Origin: Collinsella sp.
GTDB lineage: Bacteria > Actinomycetota > Coriobacteriia > Coriobacteriales > Coriobacteriaceae
Assembly (NCBI GenBank): GCA_031295385.1
Contig: JAUMOL010000009.1
Coordinates: 1-47,615 of the forward strand
Reading direction: 5' to 3'
Length of the DNA stretch: 47,615 nucleotides
Shown: positions 15,363-23,057 of the stretch, in pieces
Numbering within the stretch: the first letter of the stretch is position 1
Layout of the letters: each line of letters begins with the position of its first letter
Translations under genes and position numbers: made by a program
Notes under the pieces: generated by a model
Told to the model about the DNA's origin: nothing
Database searches by the model: none
What the model saw: the letters and a program-made list of their open reading frames with translations, nothing else

Positions 15363-18263
15363 ATGACCCAGCCCTTGCCCTGGGAAAAGAATGCCGCGGT
15401 ACCCGTGCCGCCCGCGCCGGAACCCGTGCCGCTCGATGCATACACCGCCCCTGCAGCGCCGGAGCCCGAGCTCGTCCCGCTTGACATCTACGACGCTCCC
15501 GCGCCGGCACCCAAGCCCGCCAAGCCGTTCGTCGACATTGACAGCCTTAATCCCGCCCAGCGCGAGGCAGTTCTGACCACCGAGGGCCCGTTGCTGGTGC
15601 TCGCCGGTGCCGGCTCGGGCAAGACCCGCGTCTTGACCTTCCGCATCGCACATATGCTCGGCGACCTGGGTGTTAAGCCTTGGCAGGTTCTTGCCATCAC
15701 GTTTACCAACAAGGCCGCGGCCGAGATGCGCGAGCGTTTGGCAGCGCTCATCCCCAGCGGCACCCGCGGCATGTGGGTGTGCACCTTCCACGCCATGTGC
15801 GTGCGCATGCTGCGCGAGGACGCCGACCTGCTGGGCTACACCGGTCAGTTCACCATCTACGATGACGATGACTCAAAGCGCATGGTGCGTGATATTATGC
15901 AGGCGCTCGGCATCGAGCAAAAGCAGTTCCCCATCAATATGATCCGCAGCAAGATCAGCTCGGCCAAAAACGCCATGATCGGCCCCGAGGACATGCTCAA
16001 ATCCGCCGATAGCCCCAACGACAAAAAGGCCGCGCAGGTCTACTTGGAGCTGGAGCGCCGCCTGCGCGCCGCCAATGCGATGGACTTCGACGACCTGCTC
16101 GTACGCACGCTCGAGCTGCTGCGCACCCGCCCCGAGGTACTCGACAAGTACCAAGAGCGCTTCCGCTACATTAGCGTCGACGAGTATCAGGACACCAACC
16201 ACGTCCAGTACGAGATCGCCAACCTGCTGGCCGCCAAGTACCAAAACCTTATGGTCGTGGGCGACGACGACCAGTCCATTTATAGCTGGCGTGGCGCCGA
16301 CATCACCAATATCCTGGACTTTGAGAAGGACTTTAAAAACTGCAAGACCGTCAAGCTGGAGCAGAACTATCGCTCCACGGGCCATATCCTGAGCGCCGCC
16401 AACGCCGTGGTGCGTCACAACTCGCAGCGCAAGGACAAGCGCCTGTTTACGGCCGAGGGCGATGGCGAGAAGATTCAGGCCTTCCAGGCGAGTGACGAGC
16501 GCGACGAGGGTCGCTGGATTGCCGGCGAGATCGAAAAGCTGCACGCCAAGGGCACGAGCTACGACGACATCGCCGTGTTCTACCGCACCAACGCCCAGTC
16601 GCGTATCCTCGAAGATATGTTCCTGCGCGCGGGCGTGCCTTACAAGATCGTGGGCGGCACGCGATTCTTCGACCGTGCCGAGATCCGCGACGTCATGGCT
16701 TACCTCAAGATGATCGTGAACCCGGCCGACGAGATGAGCGTCAAACGCGTCATCAATACGCCGCGCCGCGGCATCGGCTCCACCTCAATCCAAAAGATCG
16801 AACAGCTGGCGCGCGACAACCGCTGTTCGTTCTTCCAGGCCTGCGAGATCGCGTGCGCCGAGACGGGCATGTTTAGCGCCAAGGTGCGCAATGGCCTGTC
16901 GAGCTTTGTGTCGCTGGTGCGCGAGGGTCGCCGCATGGACGGCGAGCTCAAGGATGTTGTCGAGATGATTGTCGATAAGACGGGCCTGCTGCAGGCTTTC
17001 CGCGCCGAAGGCACCATGGAGTCCGAGAGCCGCGCCGAGAACATCCAGGAATTCCTGGGCGTCGCCGCCGAATTTGAGGAGACGCACGAGGATATTGAGG
17101 GTACGCTCGAGAGCCTAGAAGAGCTGCGCGCGGCCGGTGTTGCCGACGTGCCGGCCGGTGCTGAGCCCGAGCCCGTTGTGGTGAGCGTGCCTGCGCCCGA
17201 ACCGGGGCCGTCCGCCCCGGCATCCTCGTTTGAGGCGCTCGTCGGCGCCCGTGACGCCGCGGGCTCCAATCCGCTCGATAGCCTAGCCGCCCCGGCGCTC
17301 TCGCCGCAGGATGCCCTGGCCGCCGCCATCGCGGGCAACGCGTATGCCGCGCTGACAGAGCTGCCGGCGGGTGCCGTGCATGCCGACGAGATCGAGCGCA
17401 CCTACGGTCCGCTCACCTGTAAGGCGCTGCCGGCACTCATGGAGTGGCTGGCCCTGCGCTCCGACTTGGATTCCCTGGCCGGCGAGACGCATGCCATCAC
17501 CATGATGACCATCCACTCCGCCAAGGGCCTGGAGTTCCCGGCGGTGTTCGTGGCCGGCATGGAGGAGGGTATCTTCCCGCACGTGCACGACTTTGGCGGC
17601 AGCGATGACCCGGGTAAGCTCGAGGAGGAGCGCCGCCTGGCCTACGTCGCCATCACGCGCGCCCGTAAGCGCTTGTTCTTGACCTATGCGGCCACGCGTC
17701 GCACCTACGGCTCGACCTCTGCCAACCCGCGCTCGCGCTTCCTCAACGAGATACCGTTTGAGGATATCGAGTTTAGCGGTATCGGTTCTGCCGGTTTTGA
17801 GGGCACGGGCTGGGAGAAGCGCGGCGACCGACATGGCACCTTTGGATCGGGCATGGGCTCGGATATGTACGGCGGCAAGGTGTTCGGTTCGCATACGCGC
17901 TCGACCGGCGGTTCCGGTTCGCGCGGCGGATCGAGCTTTGACGATTTCTTTGGCGGCAGTAGCTATGGGACCGAGCGCCATCGTGGGGTCTCGCCTGATG
18001 CCGGCCGTGTTGCCTCGACCTTTGGCTCGGGTGCGCCGCGAGCCAAAAAGCCGTCGTCTAAGGTGTCACCGACGGTGGAGCGCAAGGTCGATCGCGCCAG
18101 CGCATCGCAGGACTTTGCCGCGGGCGATACCGTGAGCCATAAGACCTTTGGCACGGGTACCGTGATCTCGGTCGCCGGAGACATGATCGAGGTCCAATTC
18201 GAAAAGACCGGCCAGACCAAAAAGCTCATGAAGGGTTTTGCACCTATAGTGAAACTGACCTAG
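15363..18263 (+). CDS. pcrA: ATP-dependent DNA helicase PcrA/UvrD
   Basis: A 966-residue superfamily 1A helicase, 3'-to-5', for nucleotide excision repair and clearing of recombinase or polymerase. Motifs in order: Walker A GAGSGKTRV, TFTNKAAAEM, DEYQDTN (Walker B), GDDDQSIYSWRGA, QNYRSTGHIL, TIHSAKGLEFPAVF and YVAITRARKRL. After a Gly/Ser-rich linker (about 815-915) the C terminus has the Tudor-like PcrA domain (DTVSHKTFGTGTVISVAGD). Odd features: an N-terminal Pro/Ala-rich extension of about 55 residues and an Ala/Pro-rich insertion of about 100 residues (about 590-695) before motif V. GAGGAG precedes the ATG at 15363. Confidence 0.96.
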   Translation: MTQPLPWEKNAAVPVPPAPEPVPLDAYTAPAAPEPELVPLDIYDAPAPAPKPAKPFVDIDSLNPAQREAVLTTEGPLLVLAGAGSGKTRVLTFRIAHMLGDLGVKPWQVLAITFTNKAAAEMRERLAALIPSGTRGMWVCTFHAMCVRMLREDADLLGYTGQFTIYDDDDSKRMVRDIMQALGIEQKQFPINMIRSKISSAKNAMIGPEDMLKSADSPNDKKAAQVYLELERRLRAANAMDFDDLLVRTLELLRTRPEVLDKYQERFRYISVDEYQDTNHVQYEIANLLAAKYQNLMVVGDDDQSIYSWRGADITNILDFEKDFKNCKTVKLEQNYRSTGHILSAANAVVRHNSQRKDKRLFTAEGDGEKIQAFQASDERDEGRWIAGEIEKLHAKGTSYDDIAVFYRTNAQSRILEDMFLRAGVPYKIVGGTRFFDRAEIRDVMAYLKMIVNPADEMSVKRVINTPRRGIGSTSIQKIEQLARDNRCSFFQACEIACAETGMFSAKVRNGLSSFVSLVREGRRMDGELKDVVEMIVDKTGLLQAFRAEGTMESESRAENIQEFLGVAAEFEETHEDIEGTLESLEELRAAGVADVPAGAEPEPVVVSVPAPEPGPSAPASSFEALVGARDAAGSNPLDSLAAPALSPQDALAAAIAGNAYAALTELPAGAVHADEIERTYGPLTCKALPALMEWLALRSDLDSLAGETHAITMMTIHSAKGLEFPAVFVAGMEEGIFPHVHDFGGSDDPGKLEEERRLAYVAITRARKRLFLTYAATRRTYGSTSANPRSRFLNEIPFEDIEFSGIGSAGFEGTGWEKRGDRHGTFGSGMGSDMYGGKVFGSHTRSTGGSGSRGGSSFDDFFGGSSYGTERHRGVSPDAGRVASTFGSGAPRAKKPSSKVSPTVERKVDRASASQDFAAGDTVSHKTFGTGTVISVAGDMIEVQFEKTGQTKKLMKGFAPIVKLT

Positions 18264-18302
18264 GCGGCTTTCCCAGGCACGGCACCTCGGCCTTCAATCG
18301 TC

Positions 18303-18327
18303 GGGCATGACCTCAAGGTCTATGCCC
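18303..18327 (+). repeat. Second copy of the GGCATGACC/GGTCTATGCC hairpin
   Basis: The hairpin GGCATGACC-TCAA-GGTCTATGCC matches the core of the uppP terminator (15082-15104) at nearly every base. It begins 40 nt after the pcrA stop and is followed by TCCTCTTT, so it probably helps terminate pcrA. Confidence 0.6.
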
Positions 18328-18431
18328 TCCTCTTTCAGGCCGATCTGCCGCACCTGGAAAACCCGTACATCTGGCTAGACGGGCGCGCCGGGGGGGGGTT
18401 GGTCGCCTGCTCGGGCAGTCCTGCGCAAGAC

Positions 18432-18457
18432 GGAGGCCACATTAAGTGGCCTCCTTT
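18432..18457 (+). terminator. Hairpin terminator
   Basis: GGAGGCCAC (18432-18440), loop ATTAA, GTGGCCTCC (18446-18454), then TTT. It is a second stop signal after pcrA. The U-tract is short. Confidence 0.6.
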
Positions 18458-18594
18458 GCGTGCGAAACTCGCGATCGATGTTGCCCTATACGCCCGCCCA
18501 GGTCCTTGGGCAACGTTGCTGGACGAACGTTGCTTTGTTCGTTCGCTTTTTGATCTGGAGAACCGGGTGGGCTGATAGAAAAATAGATGTGAGT

Positions 18595-18628
18595 AGGGGC
18601 TCTCCCGTCGATGAACGGGGGAGCCCCT
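18595..18628. terminator. Terminator shared between strands, serving manA
   Basis: AGGGGCTCTCCCGT (18595-18608) pairs with ACGGGGGAGCCCCT (18615-18628), 14 bp with one G-U. It lies 65 nt beyond the manA stop on the minus strand, where TATTTTT follows after about 11 nt. On the plus strand TTGTTGCTTTTT follows. Confidence 0.65.
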
Positions 18629-18693
18629 TGTTGCTTTTTGATTGTCGTTACTAGCCAGAGACTCGCCGGGACGGGCGCTCGGGGACCGGTGGC

Positions 18694-19626
18694 TTACAGG
18701 TGGCTGATGATCAGTTCCATCTTGCCCTCGAGCTCGATCTGGTCCACGGTGCTTGGGGCCAGCAGGTGGCTTCCCTTGTGGACGGGGTCGCCGCAGACGG
18801 TGCCTTCGCCGTCGATGACCGACAGGCACATGAAGGGCCAGCGCTGGTCAAGGGTCTTGTTGCCGTCAACACGTACGCGATCGACGGTGTAGCAGGAGTT
18901 AGACTCGAGTTCGGTCATGCCGTCCACCTCGGGCGCGGTCACCGTGCCGTCGGTCGGAGCCTGAGCATCAAAGTCGATGCAGTCGAGGCTCTGCTCAATG
19001 TGCAGCGGGCGCAGTTTGCCGTCGGTGCCGGGACGGTCGTAGTCGTACAGGCGATACGTCACGTCGCTCGACTGCTGCGTCTCCAAAATGAGCGTGCCGG
19101 TCTTGATGGCGTGAACGGTGCCGGAGTCGATCTGGAAAAAGTCTCCCTTGTGAATCGGCAGCACGTTGAGCATCTCGTCCCAACGGCCCTCCTCTATCAT
19201 CTGTGCGGCCTCGGCGCGGTCGTGCGCGCGCTGGCCGACGATGATCGTGGCGTCGGGCTCGCAGTCCAGCACATACCAGCACTCGGTTTTGCCCAGGCTG
19301 CCGTTTTCGTGCTTGGCGGCGTACTCGTCGTTGGGGTGAATCTGGATCGAAAGGTCGTCCTTGGCGTCCAGAATCTTAATGAGCAACGGGAACTCCTTGC
19401 CCCTGCAGTTGCCAAAGAGCTCGCGGTGCTCGGCCCACAGCCACGAAAGCGTGTGACCGGCATACGGGCCCTCCGCAATCTGGCAGTCGCCGTTGGGGTG
19501 GGCCGAGATGGCCCAGCACTCACCGATGGGGCCCTCGGGAATGTCGTAGCCAAATACGGTTTCGAGCTGGCGGCCGCCCCAGATCTTCTCGTGGAAGATC
19601 GGCGTCAGTTTAATCAAATCGGACAT
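18694..19626 (-). CDS. manA: Mannose-6-phosphate isomerase, type I
   Basis: A 310-residue cupin isomerase interconverting mannose-6-P and fructose-6-P. Zinc ligands are visible: Gln/His in QIHPNDEY, Glu in KTECWYVL and His in SGTVHAIK. FHEKIWGGRQL and LLIKILDAKDDLSIQIH are family signatures. The length is that of the short Bacillus-like class. The ATG at 19626 was preferred to 19632 because GGGAG is 7 nt from it and only 1 nt from the other. It is downstream of the GntR regulator on the same strand (78 nt), so co-regulation is likely. Confidence 0.95.
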   Translation of the reverse strand: MSDLIKLTPIFHEKIWGGRQLETVFGYDIPEGPIGECWAISAHPNGDCQIAEGPYAGHTLSWLWAEHRELFGNCRGKEFPLLIKILDAKDDLSIQIHPNDEYAAKHENGSLGKTECWYVLDCEPDATIIVGQRAHDRAEAAQMIEEGRWDEMLNVLPIHKGDFFQIDSGTVHAIKTGTLILETQQSSDVTYRLYDYDRPGTDGKLRPLHIEQSLDCIDFDAQAPTDGTVTAPEVDGMTELESNSCYTVDRVRVDGNKTLDQRWPFMCLSVIDGEGTVCGDPVHKGSHLLAPSTVDQIELEGKMELIISHL

Positions 19627-19704
19627 GTTCATACTCCCATGGTGTTGTGCGGTCGCCCTTTCTAAACATAATGAGCGTCCGCATGACTACAAAACTACAA
19701 AAAC

Positions 19705-20424
19705 CTATGCCAGCGTTACATTGTGCAGCTCAAAGCGGTCGCCAACGTTGCGCGAGATCGAATGCTCAAAAGCAGTGCCGCTATCCAAAAAGCCAATCTG
19801 GCTGAGCTCGAGCAGGGGAGCGCCGGGTTTGGTGTCCAGGTGCTCAGCTTCTTCCTCGGTTGCTGCGACGGCGCGAATGGTACGGTGGAAGCTTGAAATC
19901 TTCAGCCCGCATTGCTTGTGAATGAAGCTGTAGACCGATCCGTATAGGTCTTTCTTTTTAAGGCCCGGAATCAGTTCGATTGGCATATAGGTGTACTCGA
20001 TAACGATGGGCTTCTCATCGACCTGGCGCACACGAACGATGTGATAGGCGAAGTCATCCTCGGCAATTCCCAGCTGGGCGGCGACGTCCGCCGGCGGATT
20101 GACAATCGAGAAATCGTAGACCACCGAGGTCACCTTTTCCCCGCGGTGTGCATATGAAAAGCCCTGGGCGCGGTCGTTCTTGCCCTGGAAAAACGCCTTG
20201 TCAGGAAGTCCCGCCGTGTCCTTAACGTAGGTGCCCGATCCGCGCCGGCTGGTGGTAAGGCCTTCCTCGGTGATCTGCTCAATAGCTCGTTTGACGGTGA
20301 TTTTGGAAACGCTATAGAGCTCACAGAACTCAACGACGGTGGGAAGTTTGTCGCCCGGTTTAAGAGCGCCATTCTCGATACTTCGACGAATATCTGCAGC
20401 TATCGCCTCGTATTTGGGAATCAT
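19705..20424 (-). CDS. GntR-family (HutC subfamily) transcriptional regulator
   Basis: A 239-residue regulator. The N-terminal winged helix (about 1-70) has MIPKYEAIAADIRRSIENGA and the recognition region SKITVKRAIEQITEEGLTT-x-RGSGTYV. The C-terminal UTRA ligand-binding domain (about 90-235) resembles those binding sugar phosphates. AAAGGAGG precedes the ATG. It probably controls manA, with which it forms a transcript, and perhaps the divergent ROK kinase 337 nt away. The effector may be a hexose phosphate (inference). A candidate operator lies in its own promoter. Confidence 0.92.
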   Translation of the reverse strand: MIPKYEAIAADIRRSIENGALKPGDKLPTVVEFCELYSVSKITVKRAIEQITEEGLTTSRRGSGTYVKDTAGLPDKAFFQGKNDRAQGFSYAHRGEKVTSVVYDFSIVNPPADVAAQLGIAEDDFAYHIVRVRQVDEKPIVIEYTYMPIELIPGLKKKDLYGSVYSFIHKQCGLKISSFHRTIRAVAATEEEAEHLDTKPGAPLLELSQIGFLDSGTAFEHSISRNVGDRFELHNVTLA

Positions 20425-20460
20425 GGAACCTCCTTTCCTACCTGATTGAGAATAAAAGAA

Positions 20461-20489
20461 AGTATAGTCAATACCTAAGTATCTCTATT
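20461..20489 (-). promoter_or_regulatory. gntR-manA promoter with candidate operator ATAC-N4-GTAT
   Basis: TATACT on the minus strand (20466-20461) serves as -10. The spacer just upstream contains the inverted repeat ATACCTAAGTAT (20471-20482). A palindrome between -35 and -10 suits repression by the GntR regulator itself. The -35 (AATAGA) is weak. Confidence 0.42.
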
Positions 20490-20568
20490 GATTTGTTGAA
20501 AAGTTCGAGAAAGATAAAATAAAAACTCGCCCTGCTTGCAAAATCAGAGCGTTTTAAGTGATAAACAT

Positions 20569-20710
20569 CTGGGTAGTGTCGTGTTGAGAAATGATCGGTC
20601 CGAGGACGGGGCCGAACCGATATAGCACCCAGCGAACCTAATCCCGTACTCTGCGCTTCCCCGGATAAAACCTACCAAAACAAACCTGTCCCTTTTTGGT
20701 AGGTTTTTGC
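20569..20710 (+). other. Structured region ending in a terminator, upstream of the ROK kinase
   Basis: An outer stem CTGGGT (20569-20574) with ACCCAG (20627-20632) encloses ATCGGT/ACCGAT. It is followed by a perfect terminator: AAAACCTACCAAAA (20667-20680) with TTTTGGTAGGTTTT, then TTG. The loop reads CAAACCTGTCCCT. No gene precedes it on this strand within 2.3 kb, so the terminator implies either a small RNA or an attenuated leader of the ROK gene. The rest of 20425-20568 is AT-rich and carries the gntR promoter. Confidence 0.5.
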
Positions 20711-20760
20711 TTTGGGAGCGGTACCATACAGGCAATGATTAAACGAGAAAGGTGGGCCCC

Positions 20761-21714
20761 ATGGAACCCAAGCAGTATTACATCGGCATCGACGTCGGCG
20801 GTACCTCGGTTAAGGAGGGCCTGTTCGACGAGGACGGAAACCTGCTGGCCAAGGCCGGCGTGCCCACGCCTCCCATCGTTGACGCTGCGGGCTTTGCCGC
20901 GGTGACCGAGGCTATCGACCAGGTGGTTGCCAAGGCCCAGATTCCGCGCGCCTTTGTGGCGGGCATTGGCCTGGCCGTTCCGTGCCCCATCCCGGCGTCA
21001 GGCGATGCCAAGGTCAAGGCCAACATTGCCATTAACCTGCCCGAGCTGAGGATTGCCATTCAGGAGCACTGCCCCGACGCGGTCGTTAAGTACGAGAACG
21101 ATGCCAACGCCGCTGCCATGGGCGAGGCCTGGCTCGGCTCTGCCAAGGGCGTGCAGAACGTGGTGATGGTCACCATCGGTACCGGTGTGGGTGGCGGCGT
21201 TATCGTTAACGGCGACGTGGTATCGGGCGTTGTGGGCGCCGGCGGCGAGATTGGCCACATGTGCCTGAACCCGGCTGAGGAGCGCACCTGCGGCTGCGGC
21301 GGCCATGGCCACCTGGAGCAGTATTCCAGCGCCACCGGCGTGGTGAGCAACTACCTAGCCGAGTGCAAGAAGGCGGGCGTCGAGCCCATCGAGCTCACCG
21401 GTCCTTCCGATTCCAAGCACGTGTTCCAAGCCTGCCGCGAGGGCGATAAGCTTGCGCTTGCCGCAGCCGATACCATGGCCGACTATCTCGGTCGTGCTCT
21501 GGCGCTTATTGCCAACGTGGTTGACCCCGAGGTGTTCCTGATCGGTGGCGGCGCGTCCGCCTCGGCCGATGTCTACCTCGACGCCGTTCGTGAGCACTTC
21601 CAGCGCTACGCGCTTTCCGCTTCGCGCGAGACGCCCATTAAGGTCGCTTCGCTCGGCAACGACGCCGGCATCATCGGTGCCGCCTACGTAGCCCTGCGCG
21701 CCGCCGGTAAATAG
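20761..21714 (+). CDS. ROK-family sugar kinase (probable glucokinase)
   Basis: A 317-residue kinase. The ATP loop DVGGTSVKEGLFDEDG is near residue 10, catalytic Asp is in YENDANAAAMGE, and GTGVGGGVIVNG and the ROK zinc motif (GHMCL...CGCGGHGHLEQY) follow. GAAAGG stands 8 nt before the ATG at 20761; GTG at 20752 is a weaker alternative. It makes glucose-6-P or a similar hexose phosphate from the free sugar. The manA neighbourhood supports a hexose role, but the exact sugar is not decided by the sequence. Confidence 0.92.
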   Translation: MEPKQYYIGIDVGGTSVKEGLFDEDGNLLAKAGVPTPPIVDAAGFAAVTEAIDQVVAKAQIPRAFVAGIGLAVPCPIPASGDAKVKANIAINLPELRIAIQEHCPDAVVKYENDANAAAMGEAWLGSAKGVQNVVMVTIGTGVGGGVIVNGDVVSGVVGAGGEIGHMCLNPAEERTCGCGGHGHLEQYSSATGVVSNYLAECKKAGVEPIELTGPSDSKHVFQACREGDKLALAAADTMADYLGRALALIANVVDPEVFLIGGGASASADVYLDAVREHFQRYALSASRETPIKVASLGNDAGIIGAAYVALRAAGK

Positions 21715-21866
21715 CCGGAGCAGGATGGCGAGTGGTGCAAGGGGGACAGACGTCGCCCCCAGGCTCGCCCCAAATTGTGCCGTGGCCCTTCCGTCGTCTG
21801 CGAAGGCTCGGCATCGGCGTGCTACCATAGCTACGTCCAAGTACACATATCAAGTGGAGGATATCC

Positions 21867-22790
21867 ATGGCAAACGTTCTTGTCTTTGGTCACCAGAATC
21901 CCGATAACGACGCCATCATGAGCGCCGTCGTCCTGTCCCAGCTGCTCAACCAGGTTGAGTATGCCGGCAACACCTACGAGGTCTGCGCCCTTGGTCAGCT
22001 TCCGGCCGAGTCCGCCAAGCTGCTCGCCGACGCCGGCATCGCCGAGCCCCGCATGATCGATTCCGTCGAGGCCGGTCAGCTCGTCGTCCTCACCGACCAC
22101 AACGAGTCCGCCCAGTCCGTCGCCGGTCTTAAGGACGCCACGGTCTTTGGCGTCGTCGACCATCACCGCATCGGCGACTTCGAGACCGCCGGCCCGCTGC
22201 ACTACATCTGCCTGCCCTGGGGCTCCAGCTGCACCATCGTCACCACGATCGCCGGCGTGCTCGGCGTTGAGCTTTCCGACGTCCAGGCCAAGCTGCTGCT
22301 CTCGGCCATGATGACCGATACGCTCATGCTCAAGAGCCCCACCACCACCGATGTCGACCGCGCCGTCGCCGCCAAGCTCGGCGAGCAGGTGGGCGTCGAC
22401 CCGGTCAAGTTTGGCATGGAGGTCTTCCTCACCCGTCCGTCCGGCTCCTTCACTGCAGCCGAGATGGTCGGCAACGATATCAAGATGTTCGAGCCCGCCG
22501 GCAAGAAGCTGCTCATCGGTCAGTACGAGACCGTCGACAAGAGCCGCGCGCTCGGCATGATCGACGAGATTCGCGAGGCCATGCGCGCCTACGCTGCCGA
22601 GAAGGGTGCTGATGGCATTGTCCTGTGCATCACCGACATCATGGAGGAGGGCTCGCAGGTCCTGCTCGAGGGTGAGACCGAGGCTGCTCAGAAGGGCCTG
22701 GGCATTGCCGACGAGCACGACGGCGTCTGGATGCCGGGCGTCCTCTCCCGTAAGAAGCAGGTCGCTGCCCCCATCATGGCCGCCTGCTAG
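21867..22790 (+). CDS. ppaC: Manganese-dependent inorganic pyrophosphatase
   Basis: A 307-residue family II pyrophosphatase (DHH superfamily). Metal and active-site motifs: FGHQNPDNDAIMSA near residue 7, LVVLTDHNE, GVVDHHRIGDF (DHH) and the C-terminal DHHA2 signature SRKKQVAAP. It hydrolyses PPi to drive biosynthetic reactions in the cytoplasm. A strong RBS (GTGGAGG) precedes the ATG, and TACCAT upstream may be the -10. Followed by its own terminator. Confidence 0.97.
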   Translation: MANVLVFGHQNPDNDAIMSAVVLSQLLNQVEYAGNTYEVCALGQLPAESAKLLADAGIAEPRMIDSVEAGQLVVLTDHNESAQSVAGLKDATVFGVVDHHRIGDFETAGPLHYICLPWGSSCTIVTTIAGVLGVELSDVQAKLLLSAMMTDTLMLKSPTTTDVDRAVAAKLGEQVGVDPVKFGMEVFLTRPSGSFTAAEMVGNDIKMFEPAGKKLLIGQYETVDKSRALGMIDEIREAMRAYAAEKGADGIVLCITDIMEEGSQVLLEGETEAAQKGLGIADEHDGVWMPGVLSRKKQVAAPIMAAC

Positions 22791-22809
22791 GCTTAGTTGA
22801 CCAAACGCC

Positions 22810-22849
22810 ACGACCGGATCGCGGACGTCCCGCGCTCCGGTCGTTTTTT
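22810..22849 (+). terminator. Rho-independent terminator of ppaC
   Basis: ACGACCGGA (22810-22818) pairs with TCCGGTCGT (22836-22844), with further pairing inside, then TTTTT. Confidence 0.93.
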
Positions 22850-23057
22850 GTGCACGGCGCCGCGTCGTCTCTTGGACAGGCGTGCCCGTGCCGTTGGGCA
22901 AATAATGTTCAACCTGTGGTTCCGCTTTTCGGCTGCACTTGCGCGCATGTCGCGCAGGGTAGGCTAGATGCAAGCGTAATACGTTGGAGCGCGGCGCCGC
23001 CACTTGGGCGGGCCGTGCTTTTTTAAGACGGGAATCCTCCCGTGAAAGGAGCCGCCC
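22850..23057 (+). promoter_or_regulatory. nhaA leader with attenuator-type terminator
   Basis: Between the ppaC terminator and nhaA lies a second strong terminator with no gene before it: a 12-bp stem (22989-23001 with 23007-23018, one bulged G at 22996) followed by six T (23019-23024). Upstream are TGCGCG/CGCGCA (22940-22956) and CTTGC/GCAAG pairings. Downstream ACGGGA/TCCCGT (23029-23044) stands before AAAGGAG. This layout suggests conditional termination, possibly by an ion- or pH-responsive riboswitch. The sensing part does not match a motif I recognise. TAATAC at 22977-22982 could be a -10; if so the leader would be too short for a riboswitch. Confidence 0.5.
22989..23024 (+). terminator. 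Strong terminator just upstream of nhaA
   Basis: A GC-rich 12-bp stem with one bulge and loop ACTTG is followed by TTTTTT, 33 nt before the nhaA ATG. It would stop most readthrough unless an alternative structure forms. Confidence 0.8.

Larger units (their letters stand above)
18264..18693. other. 430-nt intergenic region with three hairpins between pcrA and manA
   Basis: Convergent intergenic space with no supported gene. It holds a GGCATGACC-x-GGTCTATGCC hairpin (18303-18327), a run of nine G (18390-18398), a 9-bp hairpin GGAGGCCAC/GTGGCCTCC with TTT (18432-18457), and a 14-bp hairpin at 18595-18628. AACGTTGCT occurs twice at about 18510-18535. Confidence 0.5.

Noticed and set aside
15363..18263. 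RecB-like nuclease or DEAD-box assignment for the helicase
   Set aside because: The SF1 UvrD/PcrA motif order and the C-terminal Tudor-like domain fit PcrA; no nuclease motif is visible.
18390..18398. Nine-G run as a phase-variable switch
   Set aside because: It lies in intergenic sequence more than 100 nt from either neighbour's coding region, with no reading frame to control.
20569..20632. tRNA-like cloverleaf upstream of the ROK gene
   Set aside because: It lacks a TTC loop and CCA-end pairing and does not fold into four arms.
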